This document shows, piece after piece, positions 6,956 through 13,346 of a stretch of DNA of 29,027 nt. The notes under the pieces are model-generated. The model worked only from the letters and a program-made list of their open reading frames with translations. It was not told the DNA's origin and did no database searches. A program made the position numbers and the translations under genes. Within the stretch, counting starts at the first letter, position 1, and each line of letters opens with the position of its first letter. Source of the stretch: Bacteroidia bacterium (lineage in GTDB: Bacteria; Bacteroidota; Bacteroidia; Bacteroidales; Paludibacteraceae); assembly GCA_021152555.1 (NCBI GenBank), contig JAGKVE010000019.1, positions 1 through 29,027 on the forward strand. Direction: 5' to 3'.

Positions 6956-7361
6956 GCATAAGGAATACCCCGCCGGAGATGAGCAGCGAGCCGATGAGTA
7001 CGCGCAAGGTAACTTTCTCGTGCAGGAAGATAAACGCCAAGAGGATGGTGAAGACGATGCTCAGTTTGTCGATAGGCGCAACGCGCGACACATCGCCCAG
7101 CTGCAACGCCTTGAAATAGAACAGCCAACTCAGTCCCGTGGAGACGCCCGATAAGATAAGGAAAAGCCATGTGTGCCACGTGATAGTGGTGATGCCCTCT
7201 GCCTTATGACCGAAGAGGACTATGCCCCACGTGAGCAAAAGAATGATAGTCGTGCGGATAGCCGTAGCCAAATCAGAATTGACACCCTGTATCCCCACCT
7301 TGGCGAAGATAGCAGTTAACGCGGCAAAGAATGCCGACAAGATTGCATAGATACGCCACAT
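6951..7361 (-). CDS. EamA/DMT-family membrane transporter, single five-helix domain
   Basis: A 136-residue inner-membrane protein with five predicted helices: YAILSAFFAALTAIFA, ATAIRTTIILLLTWGIVLF, WLFLILSGVSTGLSWLFYF, LSIVFTILLAFIF and LIGSLLISGGVFLML. The RTT and YFKALQLGDVSRVAPIDKLS segments are typical of the EamA domain. Most family members have two such domains in one chain; a single-domain protein like this would have to dimerise. The substrate cannot be told from sequence. It follows the DUF1016-RHS chimera by 9 bp and probably shares its promoter. Confidence 0.85.
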   Translation of the reverse strand: MWRIYAILSAFFAALTAIFAKVGIQGVNSDLATAIRTTIILLLTWGIVLFGHKAEGITTITWHTWLFLILSGVSTGLSWLFYFKALQLGDVSRVAPIDKLSIVFTILLAFIFLHEKVTLRVLIGSLLISGGVFLML

Positions 7362-7370
7362 ATTTTTAAA

Positions 7371-7748
7371 TTATGAATTAAGAGCAATAGTTCGTGAATA
7401 TTTTTTAAATAAGTTTATTTTGTGATAGTTAAGTACTATCGGACTATATGTTATAAGTTCGTTGGCTTTGAGCAAACCTGTTTCCCAGTCTCTTTCTTTA
7501 CCGGTAAACTTATACCGTTCGTCATAGCCATAGGGAACTTGGTTGTCTATTAGTTCACCATAAGCGGCACGTTCCCCTTGTTGCTCATCCTCGTATATAT
7601 AACGCGCCACCTCATAGCGTGTTTTCACCTCTGCAATCTTTACAGAGTTAACCACATACCCTCGTGCCTGCTCTATAAGCGCAGAAATTCGTTCAAAGAG
7701 GGAGTCTATCCTTTTCGTTGGTTCCATATCTGCCATAGTCTTATTCAT
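7371..7748 (-). CDS. Chimeric ORF: DUF1016 (YhcG-type) N-terminal fragment joined to an RHS core fragment
   Basis: A 125-residue frame made of pieces of two families. Residues 16-67 (FERISALIEQARGYVVNSV, EQQGERAAYGELID) match the start of DUF1016 PDDEXK-like proteins. Residues 73-91 (YGYDERYKFTGKERDWETG) match the RHS repeat-associated core, which normally continues as YDYFGARYY; here it changes to unrelated sequence. The DUF1016 nuclease part and the rest of the RHS protein are absent. The ATG at 7748 lies only 5 bp from the -7 box, so the start may instead be Met5 or Met8. Probably a dead product of recombination, though it is well placed to be expressed. Confidence 0.6.
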   Translation of the reverse strand: MNKTMADMEPTKRIDSLFERISALIEQARGYVVNSVKIAEVKTRYEVARYIYEDEQQGERAAYGELIDNQVPYGYDERYKFTGKERDWETGLLKANELITYSPIVLNYHKINLFKKYSRTIALNS

Positions 7749-7752
7749 GCCG

Positions 7753-7784
7753 CAAAGGTACTATAAATTTTTCATTTTCGCAAA
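7753..7784 (-). promoter_or_regulatory. Consensus Bacteroidota promoter ahead of the chimeric ORF
   Basis: On the minus strand TTTG (7784 to 7781), 20 bp, TACCTTTG (7760 to 7753), followed by CGG. It matches the -7 box and spacing of the rpsL promoter exactly. It would drive the chimera, the EamA gene and the menG remnant. Confidence 0.8.
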
Positions 7785-7854
7785 TCTTTTGCAAGTTGGG
7801 GGCATAAATATGTAATTTTTGTTCGTTTTGGGTCAGAAAATCGGCATTTTTTCT

Positions 7855-7898
7855 CTCGGTCATCGCTCGCTCATCTCTCGGTCATCGCTCGGTCATCG
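7855..7898. repeat. Four tandem 11-bp units
   Basis: Units are CTCGGTCATCG, CTCGCTCATCT, CTCGGTCATCG and CTCGGTCATCG. The period equals that of the arrays at 3783-3826 and 18232-18275, though the sequences differ. Confidence 0.85.
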
Positions 7899-7943
7899 AT
7901 AGGTAGGGAGGATGGTGAATTTCGGAGAGTATCAACGGGAAGA

Positions 7944-8193
7944 AAACGCGCTCACGGAGGCAGCGCGCACAGGACAACGAAGCCGACATCCGATGTCGGG
8001 GAAAAGAAGAAAGAAACAGCCGCACATAGATATGCGGCGCATAAATGCTACTAACGGCATAACATGCCGGACAATTGACATAGACGCGATGCTGACGCAT
8101 AGCGCAGCAGACGAACGACAACCCCGCATACCATGCGGGACAATTGACGAAAGAAGGGAAACGCGCTAACGGAGGATATCGGCAATTAGCCGA
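7944..8193. repeat. Cluster of five hairpins with two families of direct repeats
   Basis: Hairpins: CCGACAT-CCG-ATGTCGG (7983-7999), GCCGCA-N8-TGCGGC (8019-8038), CGGCAT-AAC-ATGCCG (8055-8069), CCCGCAT-ACC-ATGCGGG (8123-8139), TCGGC-AATTA-GCCGA (8179-8193). Three share a CAT-NNN-ATG centre with a three-base loop. A 23-bp stretch at 8057-8079 recurs at 8126-8148 with two differences, each ending GGACAATTGAC. A 17-bp stretch at 7944-7960 recurs at 8159-8175 with one difference (ACGCGCTNACGGAGG). Confidence 0.75.
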
Positions 8194-8230
8194 CATAATG
8201 CGAAGAAGAAGGATAAGGGTAGCGGAAAGG

Positions 8231-8261
8231 AAATAAAAAATCCGCCAAGTTGGCGGATTCT
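8231..8261 (-). terminator. Intrinsic terminator after the aspartyl-tRNA synthetase gene
   Basis: On the minus strand AATCCGCC-AACTT-GGCGGATT forms an 8-bp stem followed by a T-rich tail (TTTTATTT). It begins 6 bp after the stop codon and closes the ribosomal-alpha-aspS transcription unit. Confidence 0.9.
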
Positions 8262-8264
8262 CTA

Positions 8265-9641
8265 TTAAGGCGCTACGCGGTTGATGTCGCGGGGGAACAT
8301 CGAACATTCCTTGACATTGGCGATGCCTAAGAAGCAAGCCGTGATACGCTCCAGACCGATGGCAAAACCGCCGTGAGGAGGCATGCCGTTCTTGAAGGTA
8401 TCAAGGTAGAAATGGAACGCATCGGGGTTCATGCCACGACGGATCATCTTCTCGCGGTAGTCGGCTTCCTTATGGATACGCTGGCCGCCGGAGGTGATCT
8501 CCAAGCCCCTCATGAGGAGGTCGAAGCTCAGCGTGAGCGACGGGTCCTCGGGGTCGTCCATCGCGTAGAAAGCGCGGTGCTCGGACGGGAAATGGGTCAC
8601 GAACACGAAGTCCGAACCGTATTTCTCCTTGGCGTACTTGCAGATAGCGCGCTCCTCTTCGGGGGCGAGGTCATCCTCGCCGCGGTGGTCCGCTTCACAG
8701 AGTCCGTTCTCAAAGAGTATCTCATGCACCTCACTCAGCTTCCATGCAGGAACTTGCTCGGGGAGCACGGGGTTGACGGCATTGAGCAGTTGAAGCTCAT
8801 GTGCGCAGTCTTTCTCTACCGTTGCGATGATATGACGCAGAAGAGCAGCCTCGAGAACCATGACATCTTCCTGACCGCGAATGAAGCCCATCTCCACATC
8901 CAGCGAGATATACTCGTTGAGGTGGCGCGATGTGGCATGTTTCTCAGCACGGTAGGCAGGTGCTATCTCGAATACGCGCTCGTACACACCTACTCCAATC
9001 TGCTTATAGAACTGTGGGGACTGCGCGAGGTAAACCTGTTTTCCGAAATAATCCATTTTGAAGACGTTTGCACCGCCTTCTGCTCCTTCGGAGACAATTT
9101 TCGGAGTGAAGATCTGGGTGAAGCCGTTGGCTGCAAGGAACTCGCCGAAAGCGCGTGCTATGGTCGATTGTACTTTTAGAATCGCCATATCGCGCGGGTT
9201 ACGGAGAGTAACCTGGCGGTTATCGAACTTATAACGAAGGAGTGTCTCCTCGTCGCCGAACTTGAGGGCATTCATATCAACCACTTCTGCAGTCGTCGGG
9301 CGAGAAAGGATATGTACCTCAGCAACAGCAATCTCAATGGTATTGTAGAAAGCCGCGGGGTCCTTGATTTTCGCCTCGTTGACCGTTCCTATGAGTGTAA
9401 TCGCCATTTCACGGCAAAGCGCATTCATAGCAATTTCGTTGCCTGCCTCGTCGAAGAACTTGGAAGTCTCATTGGAGACCACCGCCTGCAGCAGCCCGCG
9501 AGACTTGCGCAGTACGATAAATCCTCCCCACTTCGTAACGCGTACATTATGGATCATGCCGGAAACAGAAACAGATTCGCCAACCTTAGCGTTGGCGAGA
9601 TCTGTCACGTTTTCATTATGTTTCGTTGCATCCAAAAACAT
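8265..9641 (-). CDS. aspS: Aspartyl-tRNA synthetase of the archaeal/eukaryotic type, possibly non-discriminating
   Basis: A 458-residue class IIb aminoacyl-tRNA synthetase that charges tRNA(Asp) and perhaps tRNA(Asn). Residues 20-112 are an OB-fold anticodon-binding domain. Motif 2 is near YRAEKHATSRHLNEY. Motif 3 is GGFAIGLERIT, followed by MFPRDINRVAP, the archaeal-type AspRS ending; AsnRS ends differently (FPRTP). The GAD insertion of the usual bacterial AspRS (about 590 residues) is absent. His31 (GMIHNV) appears to sit where discriminating archaeal enzymes have Trp and relaxed ones have His, so it may also make Asp-tRNA(Asn) for GatCAB. It lies 48 bp after rplQ with no promoter seen, and ends at a terminator. 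It could be annotated as asnS by weak homology. Confidence 0.88.
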   Translation of the reverse strand: MFLDATKHNENVTDLANAKVGESVSVSGMIHNVRVTKWGGFIVLRKSRGLLQAVVSNETSKFFDEAGNEIAMNALCREMAITLIGTVNEAKIKDPAAFYNTIEIAVAEVHILSRPTTAEVVDMNALKFGDEETLLRYKFDNRQVTLRNPRDMAILKVQSTIARAFGEFLAANGFTQIFTPKIVSEGAEGGANVFKMDYFGKQVYLAQSPQFYKQIGVGVYERVFEIAPAYRAEKHATSRHLNEYISLDVEMGFIRGQEDVMVLEAALLRHIIATVEKDCAHELQLLNAVNPVLPEQVPAWKLSEVHEILFENGLCEADHRGEDDLAPEEERAICKYAKEKYGSDFVFVTHFPSEHRAFYAMDDPEDPSLTLSFDLLMRGLEITSGGQRIHKEADYREKMIRRGMNPDAFHFYLDTFKNGMPPHGGFAIGLERITACFLGIANVKECSMFPRDINRVAP

Positions 9642-9654
9642 AGTTTTAACGATT

Positions 9655-9685
9655 TATCGACATATCGATATTTCGATATTCGAAG
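9655..9685. repeat. Imperfect 8-bp tandem array in the rplQ-aspS spacer
   Basis: Units TATCGACA, TATCGATA, TTTCGATA and a partial TTCGAAG. The array nearly fills the 48-bp spacer between the rplQ stop and the aspS start. Confidence 0.7.
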
Positions 9686-9689
9686 TTCA

Positions 9690-10175
9690 TTACTCAGCAG
9701 CGGGAGCTTCAGGAGCCGGCTCAGCAGCAACTTCTTCTACTGCTTCTTTCACTGCCTTTTTGCCGGCACGACGGGTAGCTTTCTTAGTTGCTTTCTTTGT
9801 TTCTTTGAGCATATTCTCGTTATAGTCAACGAGCTCAATGATACACATTTCAGCAGCGTCACCCAAACGGAAACCGGTGCGAAGGATACGTGTGTAACCA
9901 CCCGGACGATTAGCGATCTTCTCTCCTACATTCTGGAAGAGCTCGGTAACGACCTCTTTTTGCTTGAGCAGAGAGAAAGCCAAACGGCGGTTATTCATGT
10001 TATCCTCTTTTGCACGAGTAAGGATAGGCTCTACATAAATACGGAGCGCTTTCGCTTTAGCCAGCGTAGTGCTGATACGCTTATGCATAATCAGCGAGCA
10101 TGCCATGTTAGAGAGCATAGCAGCACGGTGGTTAGCTTTGCGGCTAAGGTGGTTAAATTTTTTATTATGTCTCAT
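9690..10175 (-). CDS. rplQ: Large-subunit ribosomal protein bL17
   Basis: A 161-residue bL17. The conserved N-terminus (MRHNKKFNHLSRKANHRAAM) and GGYTRILRTGFRLGDAAEM segment are clear; the core ends near residue 122. Residues 123-161 are an extra tail, first Lys/Thr/Arg-rich and then Ala/Pro/Glu-rich, probably disordered at the ribosome surface. It is the last ribosomal gene of the alpha operon, 34 bp after rpoA across a heptamer array. Confidence 0.97.
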   Translation of the reverse strand: MRHNKKFNHLSRKANHRAAMLSNMACSLIMHKRISTTLAKAKALRIYVEPILTRAKEDNMNNRRLAFSLLKQKEVVTELFQNVGEKIANRPGGYTRILRTGFRLGDAAEMCIIELVDYNENMLKETKKATKKATRRAGKKAVKEAVEEVAAEPAPEAPAAE

Positions 10176-10183
10176 AAAAAATT

Positions 10184-10211
10184 CTAAATTAAAAATTAAA
10201 AATTAAAAATT
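10184..10211. repeat. 7-bp tandem array overlapping the rpoA stop codon
   Basis: Three perfect AAAAATT units (10191-10211) and one variant (CTAAATT). The last unit includes two bases of the rpoA stop codon, and the array fills most of the rpoA-rplQ spacer. Confidence 0.8.
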
Positions 10212-11202
10212 AGTCCAGCGCTCTGTAGCGCGAGATATCCATACCAAAGGCGAGACCATTACGCTCAAGCAGTTCATCAAGTTCGGTGAGCGATTTCTTA
10301 CCGAAGTTACGGAACTTGAGCAGGTCAGCACGATGATACTTAACGAGTTCGCCAAGCGTTTCTACCTCAGCAGCCTTCAAGCAGTTAAGTGCACGTACGG
10401 AAAGATCCATATCCTGTAGTTTCTGGTTAAGGAGCTGGCGCATACGAAGAATCTCTTCGTCAAGCGCATTGCTATTTTTCTTGGTTTCCTCCTCAAGCAC
10501 GATTCGCTCATCAGAGAAAAGCATGAAATGGTAGATAAGAATCTTAGCTGCCTCGGTAAGCGCCTGTTGTGGGGCGATAGAACCGTCAGTAGTAATCTCA
10601 ATTGTCAGTTTTTCGTAGTCGGTACGCTGCTCGACACGATACTGGTCAACTGAAATCATCACATTACGGATAGGTGTGTAGATAGAATCGATAGCGAGCG
10701 TTCCGATGGGGTCGTCCTTTTTGCGATTCTCATCACCAGGCACATATCCGCGACCTTTGTTAATAGTAATCTCAATCTCAAAATCTGCGGAGTCATCCAT
10801 TTCTGCGAGCTGTAACTCAGGGTTCAGGACCTCAAAATTCTGCAGCACAGTATTGAACTCTCCGGCGAGGAACGTTTTCTGTTTATGCACGTGGAGTTTG
10901 ACCGTTTCAGTCTCCTCCTCGATACCCTCCTTATGGAGGAAACGCACCTGCTTAAGATTAAGGATAAGGTTGGCAACGTCTGTGATTACTCCGGGGATCG
11001 TAGCAAATTCATGATCAATACCACTGATCTTGACAGAGCAGATAGCATATCCCTCAAGGCTGCCAAGCAGCACACGACGGATAGCATTGCCTATCGTAAT
11101 TCCGTACCCCGGCTCGAGCGGGCGAAATTCAAAGATACCTTTGTTCGCACTCGAATCCAACATTATCACCTTGTCAGGTTTGATGAAATTTAATATTGCC
11201 AT
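10210..11202 (-). CDS. rpoA: RNA polymerase alpha subunit
   Basis: A 330-residue subunit that dimerises to nucleate RNA polymerase and contacts promoters and activators. The N-terminal domain (GYGITIGNAIRRVLL; VHVHK-like region) covers about 1-230. A flexible acidic linker (EEETKKNSNALDEE) follows. The C-terminal helix-hairpin-helix domain spans about 255-325 (LSVRALNCLKAAEVETLGEL, FRNFGKKSLTELDELL). It lies 11 bp after rpsD, as in other Bacteroidota. Confidence 0.98.
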   Translation of the reverse strand: MAILNFIKPDKVIMLDSSANKGIFEFRPLEPGYGITIGNAIRRVLLGSLEGYAICSVKISGIDHEFATIPGVITDVANLILNLKQVRFLHKEGIEEETETVKLHVHKQKTFLAGEFNTVLQNFEVLNPELQLAEMDDSADFEIEITINKGRGYVPGDENRKKDDPIGTLAIDSIYTPIRNVMISVDQYRVEQRTDYEKLTIEITTDGSIAPQQALTEAAKILIYHFMLFSDERIVLEEETKKNSNALDEEILRMRQLLNQKLQDMDLSVRALNCLKAAEVETLGELVKYHRADLLKFRNFGKKSLTELDELLERNGLAFGMDISRYRALD

Positions 11203-11213
11203 GAATTTAATTA

Positions 11214-11819
11214 TTATTTAGAGTACAACTCAACGATTAATTGCTCCTTAATGTTCTCAGGAATTTCTGCGCGTGCAGGAACATTAAGCAACTTGCCGGC
11301 TTTTTCGCCTTCATTCCATTCGAGCCATGCGTATTTAGCATGATTGAATCCCTGGAGCGACTCATTGATAACTTCAAGAGATTTAGCTTTCTCACGAACA
11401 GCTACCACCTGGCCGGGATTAACATGATATGAAGGGATATTTACCACCTTTCCGTCAACAACAATGTGACGGTGGCTAACGAGCTGACGTGCTGCTGCAC
11501 GAGTCGGAGCCATACCGAGACGATAAACGATGTTATCCAAACGGCATTCCAGAAGTTGAATAAGGATTTCACCGGTAATACCTTTGGTACGTGCAGCCTG
11601 TGCAAAGAGAAGGCGGAACTGACGTTCAAGAACACCATAGGTGTATTTGGCTTTCTGTTTCTCTGCGAGCTGAGTACCATACTCAGAGTTTTTCTTACGA
11701 CGGTTAACGCCGTGTTGTCCGGGTGCATACGGACGTTTAGCGAGCACCTTATCCTCGCCGAAGATGGCTTCACCGAAACGGCGGGCGATGCGTGATTTTG
11801 GGCCAATATATCTTGCCAT
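11214..11819 (-). CDS. rpsD: Small-subunit ribosomal protein uS4
   Basis: A 201-residue uS4, an early 16S rRNA binder. It has the start ARYIGPKSRIARRFGE and the S4 RNA-binding domain RLDNIVYRLGMAPTRAAARQ plus GKVVNIPSYHVNPG (about 90-150). The N-terminal zinc cysteines of some uS4 forms are missing, so this is the Cys-free type. In E. coli uS4 represses the alpha operon; no comparable leader structure is evident here. It is 98 bp from rpsK, a spacer mostly made of nonamers. Confidence 0.98.
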   Translation of the reverse strand: MARYIGPKSRIARRFGEAIFGEDKVLAKRPYAPGQHGVNRRKKNSEYGTQLAEKQKAKYTYGVLERQFRLLFAQAARTKGITGEILIQLLECRLDNIVYRLGMAPTRAAARQLVSHRHIVVDGKVVNIPSYHVNPGQVVAVREKAKSLEVINESLQGFNHAKYAWLEWNEGEKAGKLLNVPARAEIPENIKEQLIVELYSK

Positions 11820-11857
11820 AATTGTTATATTTTACGTTAAAGGGTTTAACTTAAAAT

Positions 11858-11917
11858 GTTGTTTTCGTTGTTTTCGTAATCTACGTAAACTACATAAACT
11901 ACGAACACTACGTTTAC
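11858..11917. repeat. Six to seven imperfect 9-bp units ending at the rpsK stop codon
   Basis: Units in order: GTTGTTTTC, GTTGTTTTC, GTAATCTAC, GTAAACTAC, ATAAACTAC, GAACACTAC, then GTTTAC at the edge of the stop codon. The rpsK stop (11918-11920) abuts the array directly. Confidence 0.8.
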
Positions 11918-12307
11918 TTATACACGACGACGTTTCGGAGGACGGCATCCGTTATGCGGCATCGGAGTAACGTCCACGATTTCTGTGACGTCAATACCGG
12001 CAGCAACGCATGCACGGATAGCAGATTCGCGTCCTTGTCCAGGACCCTTAACGTAAGCCTTTACTTTACGCAATCCAAGGTCAAAAGCGACCTTACAGCA
12101 GTCAGCGGCTGCCATTTGGGCTGCGTACGGAGTATTCTTTTTACTGCCACGGAATCCCTGTTTACCAGCTGAACTCCAGCTGATAACCTGGCCATCACCA
12201 TTCGCAACAGTAACAATTACATTATTGAAAGAAGACATCACGTGAAGCTGGCCAACACCATCAATCTTCACTACGCGCTTCTTAGCTGCAATAGCTTTCT
12301 TTGCCAT
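11918..12307 (-). CDS. rpsK: Small-subunit ribosomal protein uS11
   Basis: A 129-residue uS11 of the 30S platform. Diagnostic segments are GKQGFRGSKKNTPYAAQMAA, GPGQGRESAIRA and the C-terminal PHNGCRPPKRRRV. The Asn-Gly in PHNG is the site that becomes isoaspartate in E. coli. It starts 133 bp after rpsM, beyond a heptamer array. Confidence 0.98.
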   Translation of the reverse strand: MAKKAIAAKKRVVKIDGVGQLHVMSSFNNVIVTVANGDGQVISWSSAGKQGFRGSKKNTPYAAQMAAADCCKVAFDLGLRKVKAYVKGPGQGRESAIRACVAAGIDVTEIVDVTPMPHNGCRPPKRRRV

Positions 12308-12327
12308 AATTGATAGATAATTTTATT

Positions 12328-12355
12328 AGTCGAAAGTCGAAAGTCGAAAGTCGAA
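12328..12355. repeat. Four perfect 7-bp units between rpsM and rpsK
   Basis: AGTCGAA four times, with a 6-bp inverted flank (TTAGTC before, GACTAA after) that would let the whole array form a loop. It lies 21 bp upstream of the rpsK start. Confidence 0.9.
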
Positions 12356-12440
12356 AGACTAACGATGCGGCCTCCAACCTGGTTGTTAACTAAATCTTTT
12401 TCTCTGAAAAAGTTTTCTCGAAAGAGAACTCTTTCATCGA

Positions 12441-12821
12441 TTACTTCGTTGCCTTTTTCTTGTTTGCAACAGTTTTCTTACGTCCCTTGCGCGTGCGGGC
12501 ATTATTCTTTGTGCTTTGTCCGCGAACGGGAAGACCAATACGGTGACGAACACCACGGTAACAACCGATATCCATCAAACGTTTGATGTTCAATTGTGTT
12601 TCCGAACGAAGATCACCTTCCACTTTAAATTTAGTACCGATGATCTCACGGATTTTAGCTGCTTGGTCATCCGTCCAATTCTCTACTTTGAGGTTAGGGT
12701 CAACGCCGGCCTCAGCGAGAATTTTCTTTGCGCTTGAACGACCTATTCCGTAGATATAAGTCAAGCTGACTTCGCCACATTTGTTCTGCGGTATATCTAC
12801 ACCGACAATTCTTATAGCCAT
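12441..12821 (-). CDS. rpsM: Small-subunit ribosomal protein uS13
   Basis: A 126-residue uS13 of the 30S head, contacting uL5 and the P-site tRNA. It shows the start AIRIVGVDIPQNKCGEVSLTYIYGIG, the H2TH region, and the basic tail GVRHRIGLPVRGQSTKNNAR followed by a Lys-rich end. It lies 74 bp after rpmJ. Confidence 0.98.
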   Translation of the reverse strand: MAIRIVGVDIPQNKCGEVSLTYIYGIGRSSAKKILAEAGVDPNLKVENWTDDQAAKIREIIGTKFKVEGDLRSETQLNIKRLMDIGCYRGVRHRIGLPVRGQSTKNNARTRKGRKKTVANKKKATK

Positions 12822-12895
12822 AATTTAATACTAAGGATAATTTTGTTAAAAAATAATTGATTTAAGAAGATTTTGATTCTAATTAAAGATTGCGC

Positions 12896-13012
12896 TTATC
12901 CTTGACGCATCTTCATTTTAGGATCCTTCTTGTTGATTACATACAAGTGGCCTTTGCGACGTACAATCTTGCAGTCTGCATTGCGCTTCTTGATTGATGC
13001 TCTTACTTTCAT
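12896..13012 (-). CDS. rpmJ: Large-subunit ribosomal protein bL36, zinc-free form
   Basis: A 38-residue protein reading MKVRASIKKRNADCKIVRR, then KGHLYVINKKDPKMKMRQG. It keeps only one (Cys14) of the zinc ligands of the classical C+ form (Cys-x2-Cys...Cys...His). Loss of zinc sites is usual for bL36 in Bacteroidota. The position between infA and rpsM is canonical. Confidence 0.97.
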   Translation of the reverse strand: MKVRASIKKRNADCKIVRRKGHLYVINKKDPKMKMRQG

Positions 13013-13035
13013 AGTAAAAACTTTGTTTTTCTTTT

Positions 13036-13063
13036 GGAGTCAGGAGTCTGGAGTCAGGAGTCG
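13036..13063. repeat. Four 7-bp units in the infA-rpmJ spacer
   Basis: GGAGTCA, GGAGTCT, GGAGTCA, GGAGTCG. A second, unrelated heptamer array follows 12 bp later. Confidence 0.85.
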
Positions 13064-13075
13064 AGACTAATTTGT

Positions 13076-13096
13076 CCTTATTCCTTATTCCTTATT
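13076..13096. repeat. Three perfect 7-bp units next to the infA stop
   Basis: CCTTATT three times, then a decayed CCTTCAT. The infA stop codon is at 13116-13118. Confidence 0.85.
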
Positions 13097-13115
13097 CCTT
13101 CATCCCGATTAATAA

Positions 13116-13334
13116 TTACTTGTAGCGGAAGGAAATTCTTCCTTTGGTCAAGTCATACGGACTCATTTCCACTTTTACACGGTCTCCGGCGAGAATCTTA
13201 ATGTAGTGCATTCTCATCTTGCCAGAGATATGCGCAATGATAAGTGGTCCGTTCTCAAGTTGTACACGGAACATCGCATTGGACAAAGCCTCTACTACTG
13301 TTCCGTCCACTTCAATGCTGTCTTGTTTTGCCAT
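13116..13334 (-). CDS. infA: Translation initiation factor IF-1
   Basis: A 72-residue S1/OB-fold protein that binds the 30S A site during initiation. The whole family length is present: EVDGTVVEALSNAMFRVQLE, NGPLIIAHISGKMR, ILAGDRVKVEMSPYDLTKGR, ISFRYK. It follows map by 12 bp, a standard order in this phylum. Confidence 0.98.
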   Translation of the reverse strand: MAKQDSIEVDGTVVEALSNAMFRVQLENGPLIIAHISGKMRMHYIKILAGDRVKVEMSPYDLTKGRISFRYK

Positions 13335-13346
13335 ATTAGTGTTATT

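Larger units (their letters stand above)
7785..8230. other. Gene-free stretch with repeats and hairpins
   Basis: Between the promoter at 7753 and the aspS terminator I see no credible gene. Open frames on both strands are short, basic and without family resemblance. The stretch holds a four-unit 11-bp array (7855-7898) and a cluster of five short hairpins with diverged direct repeats (7944-8193). Confidence 0.7.

Noticed and set aside
7912..8169. An 85-codon plus-strand frame in the hairpin cluster
   Set aside because: Its sequence is dictated by the repeats and hairpins; no signal, domain or promoter supports it.
7855..8193. Possible CRISPR array
   Set aside because: Units are either directly adjacent (11 bp) or unequal and diverged; there are no equal repeats with regular unique spacers and no cas genes.
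7882..8337. A 151-codon minus-strand frame over the hairpin region and the aspS end
   Set aside because: It runs from inside aspS through the terminator and hairpins and has no recognisable domain.
8265..9641. Naming the synthetase asnS
   Set aside because: The C-terminus FPRD-NRVAP and the motif 3 context are those of archaeal-type AspRS; AsnRS ends in an FPRTP motif.
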